From positions 22,200-86,199 of the forward strand of contig SDZD01000027.1 in NCBI GenBank assembly GCA_004172935.1: a DNA stretch of 64,000 nucleotides. The letters run 5' to 3'. Each line of letters opens with the position of its first letter. The stretch's first letter is position 1. The DNA is from a bacterium (lineage in GTDB: Bacteria; Armatimonadota; Abditibacteriia; Abditibacteriales; Abditibacteriaceae). The notes under the pieces were generated by a model. It had not been told where the DNA came from. It saw nothing but the letters and a program-made list of their open reading frames with translations, and did not search any database. The position numbers and the translations under genes were made by a program. Of this stretch, positions 27,121 through 33,805 are shown piece by piece.

Positions 27121-27217
27121 CCAACCGAAAACTCCATAGTTCCCGTGCGTCTACCGTTCCGCCATCCGCGCATGAAAATTGAAAGTGCGCGGAGCAGGAT
27201 TCGAACCTGCACGTTGG
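27121..27217 (-). ncRNA. Circularly permuted tRNA-like unit A (Leu-like)
   Basis: The first tRNA-like body on the same minus-strand transcript. 3' half: CCAAC (27217-27213), GT, T stem GCAGG/CCTGC with consensus loop TTCGAAT, acceptor TCCGCGC (27193-27187), A73. After 14 nt comes the 5' half: acceptor GCGCGGA (27171-27165), TG, D arm GCGGAACGGTAGACGC with the GG pair, A26, a 20-nt hairpin (27145-27126), then GTTGG (27125-27121), which pairs with CCAAC. D arm, A73 and the GT before the T stem match class II tRNA-Leu. In that reading CCAAC/GTTGG is the variable-arm stem, so the break is in the variable loop. The hairpin in the anticodon-arm position folds to 8 bp with loop ATGG rather than a 7-nt loop, so decoding is doubtful. 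No unpermuted partner halves are found within the flanks. Confidence 0.55.
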
Positions 27218-27253
27218 CTGCTTCAACTTGTTCTTGAAATTGAGCTTGCCTCG

Positions 27254-27281
27254 ATAATAAATTTTACCGCATCGGTTACAA
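27254..27281 (-). promoter_or_regulatory. Sigma70-type promoter for the permuted tRNA-like unit
   Basis: -35 TTGTAA (27281-27276), 16-bp spacer, -10 TATTAT (27259-27254) on the minus strand. A start near 27247 would place the leader about 30 nt before the first tRNA-like half. Confidence 0.55.
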
Positions 27282-27289
27282 GCCAACAA

Positions 27290-27323
27290 AAAGGGGGACG
27301 AACCGTGTTGTTCGTCCCCCTTT
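27290..27323 (-). terminator. Terminator of the gene at 27340-28071
   Basis: AAAGGGGGACGAAC / GTTCGTCCCCCTTT form a 14-bp perfect stem with a short loop and T tract on the minus strand. It separates that gene from the tRNA-like unit, which therefore needs its own promoter. Confidence 0.85.
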
Positions 27324-27339
27324 GAATGTCACTGCGAAA

Positions 27340-28071
27340 TTAGCGCAGCAAGTAGCCGAATAGTGTCGCCCCGACATTCTTTTCGGGGGCTTCCGAATCG
27401 TTCGCCTGTTCGCGCGCGAATTTCACGGCTTGCGACAGTTTCTCTATGCGTTCCAGCAACTCGCGCTTACGCGGAATCGGCAGGGCGCCCGACTGTTTGA
27501 CCGTATCCCAGTAGCCAACGACTATGTCTTCGGTGATGAGCTGGGTTTGCGCCGGATGTTTTTCGGTGGCCTCATACATCACAATTGGGCGCTGCACCTT
27601 TTTGGTGCGTTGCGTTGCGATAGAAACCGTTTTATATAGCCCGGAGTTCGGGTCGCTCAACCAGTCGTCGGCTGGGTCGAGCGTTGGCATTTTATCGACG
27701 AAGGTATGCAAGTCGGTCAGTTGCTTTTCCAGGAACAGCAAGAACGGCACGGGGGCTTGCGCGATGAGTGTTTGACCATCGACCACGACATCCGCAAATG
27801 CTGAACAGTTGGCGAAGTCCTTGGTCGCCGTCACGTCGAACAGCTCGCCCAGCAATTTGGCGACTTGTCCGAGGACATCGGTCGCTTCCATTTGCACGCG
27901 CTTCTGTTCGGGCGGGTAATCTTCGCCTTCCTCGTCGCGCTTGCGATAGTTTTTGGAAAATCCGGTGAACAATTCACCCTTCTGGGAGTTTTTGTGCAAA
28001 TCGGTGAAGTCGCCATAAACGCGCGATTTAACCGACTTTTCGATGGCCACAATTTGATTAAGTTTGGGCAT
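27340..28071 (-). CDS. Conserved protein of unknown function
   Basis: About 243 residues, soluble, no signal peptide. The N-terminus MPKLNQIVAIEKSVKSRVYGDFTDLHK, the middle LFDVTATKDFANCSAFADVVVDG, FLLFLEKQLTDLHTFVDKMPTLDP, and EATEKHPAQTQ form a well-conserved pattern that I recall from uncharacterised actinobacterial proteins; no function is known to me. The C-terminal part is helical and basic (RKRELLERIEKLSQAVKFAREQAN). The frame extends to 28119, but the ATG at 28071 gives the family-like N-terminus and has AGGAAA upstream at a suitable distance. It is monocistronic, with a strong terminator, next to the tRNA-like locus. Confidence 0.7.
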   Translation of the reverse strand: MPKLNQIVAIEKSVKSRVYGDFTDLHKNSQKGELFTGFSKNYRKRDEEGEDYPPEQKRVQMEATDVLGQVAKLLGELFDVTATKDFANCSAFADVVVDGQTLIAQAPVPFLLFLEKQLTDLHTFVDKMPTLDPADDWLSDPNSGLYKTVSIATQRTKKVQRPIVMYEATEKHPAQTQLITEDIVVGYWDTVKQSGALPIPRKRELLERIEKLSQAVKFAREQANDSEAPEKNVGATLFGYLLR

Positions 28072-28144
28072 GAGAGGTTGTTTCCTTTGTAATAGTGATT
28101 GTACAGTGTGACTTATCACACTAATCGTGCGACCCGCTGCATTC

Positions 28145-28609
28145 TTATAAAATGCCGTCGAGTAGTTCGCGCGATTGCTCGTCGAGGGCGTTCAAATCGG
28201 CGAAGTCGAAGCGGTTGCCGTCCACGTCCAGCATCATCAAGCGCGACTCTCCATAAAAGAGGGCGTTGGTCGAAAGGTTATTCGCGACAAATTCGCGGCG
28301 TCCCCGGTCGGTATCGACCACGAAGTAGGCCACACCACCGTCTTCGCGCACCGATTCGATGCGCGCCACACGCGCCGTCAAATCGCGGCGCTTCATTTCT
28401 TCCTGCGCCGCTGTCCACGAGTCGGCATCCAACTCCTGCTGTGGATTGACGAGCAGCGCCAATTCCTTATCTTTGGAGTCGAGTAGCGCCAGATAGCGGT
28501 TGGGGCGCGAGAGCGGTGAGGCCCACACGGGCTTCACGTTCCACGCGCACTTGTCGCCTTCGATATGGGCGCACAGCCACTGCTCGCGCCGAAAAAGTTC
28601 AATCTTCAT
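28145..28609 (-). CDS. DUF1854 protein, ABC-exporter partner
   Basis: 154 residues. The C-terminal pattern RREFVANNLSTNALFYGESRLMMLDVDGNRFDFADLNALDEQSRELLDGIL is the DUF1854 signature, a small domain found beside or fused to a subgroup of ABC exporters. The N-terminal half (PLSRPNRYLALLDSKDKELALLVNPQQEL) resembles the start of those proteins. An exporter of the matching type is encoded four genes upstream in the same unit (29675-31873), supporting a functional link. It starts inside the end of the PaiB-like gene (11-bp overlap), so translation is probably coupled. Confidence 0.7.
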   Translation of the reverse strand: MKIELFRREQWLCAHIEGDKCAWNVKPVWASPLSRPNRYLALLDSKDKELALLVNPQQELDADSWTAAQEEMKRRDLTARVARIESVREDGGVAYFVVDTDRGRREFVANNLSTNALFYGESRLMMLDVDGNRFDFADLNALDEQSRELLDGIL

Positions 28610-29210
28610 GGTTTGGGTTGAGGCGGCGCGTCCAGTCCGCGAGTTCGCTTTGACCTTCGTGTTCGAGTGCTCCGATCACGCCTTCAATGTCGGCGCGTGG
28701 TCGGTTCTGACTCAATTTAGCTTTGGCTTCAAGGCGAGTTACTTTCATCTCGAAGCCGACAATCGCTTTGCGCAAATTCTGCTGCCAGTCGGCGGGCGCC
28801 TCCAGGCGCCAGCGCGGGTTACGTGTGCTTTCGTATTTGTCGATGAGGCGCGTTAATAGCGCCTCGACTTGCTCATCGTCCTCAATAATGCGCGGCACGC
28901 CATAGGCATGGACTACCACATAGTTCCATGTCGGCACCGCGAGTTCGGTTTCATACCACGAGGGCGAAATGTAGCCATGCGGGCCGCTAAAGATCACCAG
29001 CACTTCGCGCTCATCGAAATTGCGCCACTGTTTATTGGCGCGTGCCATATGCGAAATCAGGGTTTGCGATTCGGCATCCCACTCGAACGGTAAATGCGAG
29101 GCTTCCAATCCGCCTTCGCCGTTCGAGACCAGAGCCGCGAACGAATTTTCGCTGATGAGGCGCCCGATGAGTTCGCTGTCTTCGAGAACGAACGATTTCG
29201 GTTGATACAT
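28599..29210 (-). CDS. FMN-binding PaiB-family protein
   Basis: About 203 residues matching the PaiB-like family: MYQPKSFVLEDSELIGRLI, AALVSNGEGGLEASHLPFEWD, HMARANKQWRNF, and the strongly conserved GPHGYISPSWYETELAVPTWNYVVVHAYG. PaiB has a split-barrel flavin-binding fold and was described in Bacillus as a negative regulator paired with the acetyltransferase PaiA. Here a GNAT acetyltransferase lies immediately upstream, giving the same pairing. The ATG at 29210 is preferred over an in-frame TTG at 29216. Its tail overlaps the DUF1854 start. Confidence 0.85.
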   Translation of the reverse strand: MYQPKSFVLEDSELIGRLISENSFAALVSNGEGGLEASHLPFEWDAESQTLISHMARANKQWRNFDEREVLVIFSGPHGYISPSWYETELAVPTWNYVVVHAYGVPRIIEDDEQVEALLTRLIDKYESTRNPRWRLEAPADWQQNLRKAIVGFEMKVTRLEAKAKLSQNRPRADIEGVIGALEHEGQSELADWTRRLNPNHED

Positions 29211-29219
29211 GGGCAAGCC

Positions 29220-29675
29220 TTAAAAGTCCACGTGGCAGTTCAGCCAACCCTCATCGAAGCGAACGTCGAAACGCTTGTAGAAGCCGATAGCGGGTTCATT
29301 CCAGTCGAGTACCTGCCACATCAGCCCGGTACAGTTGGTGTCGCGCGCGGTTTGAATCGTTGCTTCCAGTAGCGCTTGTCCCACGCCGCGCGCGCGCGCG
29401 CTTTCAGTTACAACCAAATCTTCCAGATATATGCGTTTGCCCTTCCAGGTCGAATAGCGGTAGTAGTACAGGGCGATACCGATAACTCCTTTCTCCGCAT
29501 CATCGGCGACGAGCAGACCATAAACGGGGTTGGGGCCGAAGCCATCCTCTTCCATTTTCTGGGGCGTGGTTGTGACTTGTTCGGCGGCCTTTTCGTACTC
29601 GGCCAGTTCCTGGATGAGTTCAAATGCGCGCGGCACATCGGCGCGTGTGCCGGGGCGAATGGAAATGCTGCTCAT
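29220..29675 (-). CDS. GNAT-family N-acetyltransferase (diamine acetyltransferase-like)
   Basis: 151 residues, one GNAT domain. The acetyl-CoA binding motif is VVTESARARGVGQALLEATI (R/Q-x2-G-x-G/A). The N-terminus RPGTRADVPRAFELIQELAEYEKAAEQV and the C-terminal WNEPAIGFYKRFDVRFDEGWLNCHV resemble spermidine/spermine (SSAT-like) acetyltransferases. Its start ATG overlaps the stop of the ABC exporter gene by one base, and a PaiB gene follows 9 bp on, so polyamine acetylation or detoxification is a reasonable inference. Confidence 0.82.
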   Translation of the reverse strand: MSSISIRPGTRADVPRAFELIQELAEYEKAAEQVTTTPQKMEEDGFGPNPVYGLLVADDAEKGVIGIALYYYRYSTWKGKRIYLEDLVVTESARARGVGQALLEATIQTARDTNCTGLMWQVLDWNEPAIGFYKRFDVRFDEGWLNCHVDF

Positions 29676-31873
29676 TATTCTGTCACCCCGATGATTTCGT
29701 TGATTTCGCTTTGTGTTTTCACGAGCTTGGCGAATTCGCCATTTTTCTCCATCAATTCGGCGTGAGTGCCGGTTTCGACGATTTCACCCTTATCCAGCAC
29801 CACTAAGCGCGTCGCGTTGCGAAGCGTCGCCAGTCGGTGTGCGATGGCGAACACGGTTCGCCCTTCGGTCAAGTGTTTCATGGCGGCCTGAATCTGCTTT
29901 TCGGTTTCGACATCGACGCTGGCCGTGGCCTCGTCCAAAATCAAAATCTTCGGGTTGTGCAGAATGGCGCGTGCAATCGAAACGCGCTGGCGTTCGCCGC
30001 CCGAAAGTTTGGCTCCACGCTCGCCGACGATGGTATCGTAGCCATCCGACTTCGCCAGAATGAATTCATGGGCGTGCGCTGCGCGCGCTGCTTCTACAAT
30101 CTGCTCGAACGAAGCGTCCGGCTTTCCGTAGGCGATGTTATCGGCGACAGTACCATTGAACAGGAATGGCTCCTGCAACACGATGCCGATGTTGCGCCGC
30201 CAGTGCTGCAAGTCGAGGTCACGGTAGTCGATGCCGTCAATCTCCAATCGTCCGGCGTCGGGTTCGTAAAAGCGGCAGATGAGGTTGATCGTCGTCGATT
30301 TGCCCGCTCCCGATTTACCGACCAATCCGATGAAGTCGCCGGGTTTGGCCTCGAAGCTCAAATCCTTGATGACCGGGTTCGACTTGTCGTAACCAAAGCG
30401 CACGCCGTCGAAGCGCACATGTCCGGTGATTTCGGGCGTTTGCCCGCCGCCGACATAATCCTCGCGTTTAGAGTCGATGACCTCGAAGATTTTCTCCGCG
30501 CCCGCCATAGCCCGCGAGAACCAGTTGTTGACTTGAGCGAACCACTGCATCGGGCCGTACACCAAGCCCAGATAAGCGTTCGCGCGCCAGAAGTCGCCGA
30601 GCGTCAATTCGCCGCGATACACGAAGTAACCGCCTACCGCCCAGTTGATGATGGCGCCCAGACTGGTGCAAAAACTCATCAAGCCGAAAATGGCCGACCA
30701 GTAGTTGTCAGCCACCATTCCCGCTTCTTTCAACTGCGTGTTGAAGTGGGTGAACTTCTTGTTTTCGAGGTCTTCCTGTGCGAAGGCTTTCACCACGCGA
30801 ATGCCCGTCAACGACTCGTTCAAGTGGGTGTGAAAGCGCCCCCAACGGCTGCTGACGCGCCCGAATAGCGTCGCCATGCGCTTCCAGAAGAAGACGCCGA
30901 TGAACACGACGAGCGGAATCGGCGACATCACCGCGAGTGCCAGCTTCCAGTTGATGAGGAACAACAGGAATAAAACCCCCACCACCAGCAGGAAGTTCGT
31001 CACCAGAAACGGCAGACCTTCGCTCAAGAATCCCCACACGCGGTCAGTGTCCTGAGTGATGCGCGAGGTAATTTGACCGACCTGTTTACGGTCGAAGAAG
31101 CCGAGTTGCAGGTGCTCGACCGCTTTATACACATGCGCCCGCAGATCGGTGGCGATGTGTCCCGCTAACCATGTCGTCAGCCGCGCCGACAGGATTTGCA
31201 AGCCAATGGCACACACCAGCACGCCTATCCAGGCCGCGATTAAAAGCCACAATGTCGGCAGGTTGGCGCGCGAACTCAGCACGCGGTCAATCAATATGCC
31301 CTGAATCGTTGGTGGCGCCAGATTGAGTAAAGTCGCCGTCACCGAAGTCATCGCCAATGCGATTGCTTGCTTCTTATATGGCCCCAGATACGAGGCCACG
31401 CGCAGTAACGTCTGGTTGCGGTTGATGCAAGCCGGACAGATGCCATCCGGTTCAGGCAATAGCCGTCCACACTTCTCGCATCGTGTCTTCTTCTGCTCCA
31501 GATTGATCGAAAGCGGCTTGCCTTCGATGAGTTGTTCCAACCCGCGCGCCGCCTCCGAAAATCGCGGTGCCAAGTGCAGCGAATACGACAGAACGGGCAG
31601 GGTAGCCCCCGACTTCAGCGTGATTTCGAGCCGTCCGCCGCTGAGCAGCGGTTGATGGCGTGCGCTTTTGAGCGAGTCGAGCGCGAACGAGTAAAGCTCT
31701 CGATGCTCGGAATCGAGAACGTGCAGTTGGGACGCCGAGATTTCCAGACGCTGAAAACCGAAGTTCCCATCGGGGTTCAGATCGGAATCGAGCGTAATCA
31801 AAATCTCTTCACCTTTCGCGGGTGAAGCTGTGCCGGACGAAGACTGGAATGTGTGAATTTGCGGCGAACGCAT
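29675..31873 (-). CDS. ABC exporter (membrane and ATPase domains fused) with N-terminal zinc-ribbon extension
   Basis: 732 residues. The first 160 or so are a beta-rich domain ending in a zinc ribbon (CEKCGRLLPEPDGICPAC). Then come six membrane segments of a type I exporter and an ATPase domain with Walker A GKSGAGKSTT, signature LSGGERQRVSIARAIL, Walker B ILILDEATASVD and the H loop in AIAHRLATL. Such long-N-terminus exporters are associated with DUF1854 proteins, one of which is encoded in this operon. The substrate is unknown (peptide, drug or lipid). The ATG at 31873 is preceded by a leader peptide and terminator, a sign of attenuation control. Confidence 0.87.
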   Translation of the reverse strand: MRSPQIHTFQSSSGTASPAKGEEILITLDSDLNPDGNFGFQRLEISASQLHVLDSEHRELYSFALDSLKSARHQPLLSGGRLEITLKSGATLPVLSYSLHLAPRFSEAARGLEQLIEGKPLSINLEQKKTRCEKCGRLLPEPDGICPACINRNQTLLRVASYLGPYKKQAIALAMTSVTATLLNLAPPTIQGILIDRVLSSRANLPTLWLLIAAWIGVLVCAIGLQILSARLTTWLAGHIATDLRAHVYKAVEHLQLGFFDRKQVGQITSRITQDTDRVWGFLSEGLPFLVTNFLLVVGVLFLLFLINWKLALAVMSPIPLVVFIGVFFWKRMATLFGRVSSRWGRFHTHLNESLTGIRVVKAFAQEDLENKKFTHFNTQLKEAGMVADNYWSAIFGLMSFCTSLGAIINWAVGGYFVYRGELTLGDFWRANAYLGLVYGPMQWFAQVNNWFSRAMAGAEKIFEVIDSKREDYVGGGQTPEITGHVRFDGVRFGYDKSNPVIKDLSFEAKPGDFIGLVGKSGAGKSTTINLICRFYEPDAGRLEIDGIDYRDLDLQHWRRNIGIVLQEPFLFNGTVADNIAYGKPDASFEQIVEAARAAHAHEFILAKSDGYDTIVGERGAKLSGGERQRVSIARAILHNPKILILDEATASVDVETEKQIQAAMKHLTEGRTVFAIAHRLATLRNATRLVVLDKGEIVETGTHAELMEKNGEFAKLVKTQSEINEIIGVTE

Positions 31874-31924
31874 AACGAAAAACTATTGGTTTCGGTCGGT
31901 TGGTGCGGTGCCAGACAAACAAAA

Positions 31925-31954
31925 ACGGGCACCGCCGGAAGTGGCGAGGCCCGT
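31925..31954 (-). terminator. Terminator/attenuator between leader ORF and ABC exporter
   Basis: On the minus strand ACGGGC ... GCCCGT form the outer stem with an inner GCC/GGC pairing, followed by TTTTTGTTTG. It lies 19 nt after the leader ORF stop and about 50 nt before the exporter start, the usual layout of a transcription attenuator. Confidence 0.65.
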
Positions 31955-31972
31955 CAGAGAAGTGCAAAAAAT

Positions 31973-32032
31973 TTATCGCAGGGAGTGGCGGGCCGGATCG
32001 AAAAGGCGGAATCGTGCTGCTTGCATTTTCAT
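31973..32032 (-). CDS. Candidate 19-residue leader peptide
   Basis: A short open frame, MKMQAARFRLFDPARHSLR, starts with ATG at 32032 behind AGGAG at an ideal 8-nt distance, one of the strongest ribosome binding sites in the window. It is followed by a terminator-like hairpin and then the exporter gene. The peptide has four Arg among 19 residues. Ribosome stalling on such peptides controls many resistance ABC genes; here this is inference from layout only. Confidence 0.5.
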   Translation of the reverse strand: MKMQAARFRLFDPARHSLR

Positions 32033-32097
32033 AGAAGTTCTCCTGCCCGCTGGGGACGTTCCTAATTTAGACCGCTCGCCGCCTTTGGCGCAAGCCC

Positions 32098-32484
32098 TCA
32101 ATTTTCTGTCAAGCCCGATTCCATGAGCGTGCCTTGATGGAAAACCATCTGCCAACTCCCGTCTCGCAATTTCCAGATTGAGCTACGCAGCGAACTAACA
32201 GCGCCCGCTTCGCTGCTTTCCCTTCTCGTCACTCTATAAGTCGCCAGAACCGCATCGAAGGCAAGCACCCGAATCTCGAACTGCGATATTACTCGACGAA
32301 TATCCCCGGCTTCGCCTTTCAGTGCTTCAAGGATTTGGCTTTTATCGAAGACGCACGCCGAACTGCCAAATTCGCGAAAATCGTCGGCGAGTAATCGCCC
32401 GACTTCATCCTGGTTACGCCTGATTTCTGGTTGCAACAGGCGCTCTTCCAATTGGTACAACTGCTGTTCGAGCGAGTCCTGCAT
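32098..32484 (-). CDS. SnoaL-like/DUF4440 protein
   Basis: 128 residues. LYQLEERLLQPEIRRNQDEVGRLLADDFREFGSSACVFDKSQILEAL, then VLATYRVTRR and SSIWKLRDGSWQMVFHQGTLM, is the NTF2-like fold pattern of DUF4440 proteins. Members bind small ligands or act as isomerases; no catalytic set can be assigned. It begins 10 bp after the PPOX-GNAT fusion gene, so both are probably one unit. Confidence 0.8.
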   Translation of the reverse strand: MQDSLEQQLYQLEERLLQPEIRRNQDEVGRLLADDFREFGSSACVFDKSQILEALKGEAGDIRRVISQFEIRVLAFDAVLATYRVTRRESSEAGAVSSLRSSIWKLRDGSWQMVFHQGTLMESGLTEN

Positions 32485-32493
32485 AGTTACCTC

Positions 32494-33501
32494 CTACAGT
32501 TTTTTGGTCAGATACAGCACATCGCCCCAAGGTGTCGGAACGGCGCCGCGCCCATCGGGAATATAGCCCAACTTCGGATACAGCCGTTGGGCGTTGCCAT
32601 AGTCGGCAGTCAATCCAAAGCCAATGCCCATCTCCTTGTGCCCCGCGTGGCGTGCCATTTTCTCGCATTCCTTGATGAGCGCCGTCCCAATTCCGCGTTT
32701 TTGCCAGTCGCCCACCACGTTCATGTCATTGATTTCGGGAATACCCGCTTCGGCGAACGGCGCGTACTCTGGCGTCCAGACGATATTGGTGTAGCCAATC
32801 ACTGTTTCCGCCTCATCAGTGGCGACAATCGTCACCCGCGAGCCTTCTTCGTTCTCGCGCCAGTAGCGCACATATTGCTCGTGCGGCTTGTTCCACGACT
32901 TGAACGCCTCGAAAACAGCGCCCACATCGTCGGCCTTCATGGCAAGAATCGAATAATTCGGCTCCTCTAATCCCGTCGGAAATCCGTCGATGCTGACGCT
33001 GTTTTTGAGACGCCTATAAATTTGCATCTGTTCCGGCCCCTGCTTGTCGGCCCATGTGAGCAACATATCGCGCTGTTCGCGGAAATCGTACAGTGGCACG
33101 GCATAGCCGCATGAGGTCAGCACCGACGAAACGTGCTGCACCACGAAGTGCCGTTCGCCCGGTGTGGGCGGAAAATGAGCGCGCAGTTCGCGTCCCCGCT
33201 CTGAGTCCAGAGCCACGATTTCTCCCTCTCCGAACAGGCGCAAAATGCATGGCTCGCCCTCGAAGGCGCAAAACATCAGCGTTAAGCGGCCATCCGTTCG
33301 CAAGTGAGCGGCGGTTTCGTTGCCGCTGCCCGTCAAGTCGAGATAGGCAACCGTGCATTCATCCAGCACTCGGAGCGAGTCAATACCCTTCGGCGATACA
33401 TTGACGCGCCCGCCCATACTAGATGAAGCGGTGAAGAACATCTGTTGCGTTTCGATAAAACTGCGCAACTTCGGACTAATGACGGGATGGAATTTACCCA
33501 T
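32494..33501 (-). CDS. Fusion protein: PPOX-type flavin-binding domain plus GNAT acetyltransferase
   Basis: 335 residues from the ATG at 33501 (MGKFHPVISPKLRSF); the frame runs on to 33576, but those residues look non-coding. Residues 1-190 match the pyridoxamine-phosphate-oxidase-like split barrel (QQMFFTASSSMGGRVNVSPKGIDSLRVLDE, ETAAHLRTDGRLTLMFCAFEG). Residues 195-335 form a GNAT domain (NMNVVGDWQKRGIGTALIKECEKMARHAG, acetyl-CoA motif QKRGIGTA). There is no stop or frameshift at the junction near TGLEEPNYSILAMK. The same two folds appear as separate PaiB and GNAT genes 3 kb away. Cytosolic. Confidence 0.82.
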   Translation of the reverse strand: MGKFHPVISPKLRSFIETQQMFFTASSSMGGRVNVSPKGIDSLRVLDECTVAYLDLTGSGNETAAHLRTDGRLTLMFCAFEGEPCILRLFGEGEIVALDSERGRELRAHFPPTPGERHFVVQHVSSVLTSCGYAVPLYDFREQRDMLLTWADKQGPEQMQIYRRLKNSVSIDGFPTGLEEPNYSILAMKADDVGAVFEAFKSWNKPHEQYVRYWRENEEGSRVTIVATDEAETVIGYTNIVWTPEYAPFAEAGIPEINDMNVVGDWQKRGIGTALIKECEKMARHAGHKEMGIGFGLTADYGNAQRLYPKLGYIPDGRGAVPTPWGDVLYLTKKL

Positions 33502-33737
33502 AGGAATTATGCTGTGCCCCCAACACCCTATTGAAAAGGTTATCCCTATCAGGGCAAAACCTGCCGGAATGGCCAAAATTTTTCCCTGAACCCTTTTTCA
33601 TAAAAATTCGCGTTTTCACTAAATCGCCCTCTTTTTCACTGAAAATCGGTGCCCACACGCGGAATCTCTTTTTCTGGACTGACTTGTTTCGTCATGCTGA
33701 AACTTTGTCAAGTCTAAAAATCAATGGCAACGGGCTG

Positions 33738-33743
33738 TATAAT
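33738..33743 (+). promoter_or_regulatory. -10 box of a promoter before dnaB
   Basis: A perfect TATAAT preceded by CTG lies 63 bp before the dnaB start. No good -35 is seen at 16-18 bp upstream, so recognition may rest on the -10 region. Confidence 0.5.
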
Positions 33744-33805
33744 TCCCTTTCTGTAAAATCGGCCCGCGTCCTCTAAAAACGCGAAGCCCCCTTATCTTTC
33801 ACTTC

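Noticed and set aside
26940..27217. Ordinary tandem tRNA genes or a permuted tmRNA
   Set aside because: Ordinary order fails because the 5' acceptor strands do not pair with the 3' strands that follow them. A tmRNA is unlikely: there are two acceptor stems, both D arms are true tRNA-type, and no tag-peptide ORF is seen.
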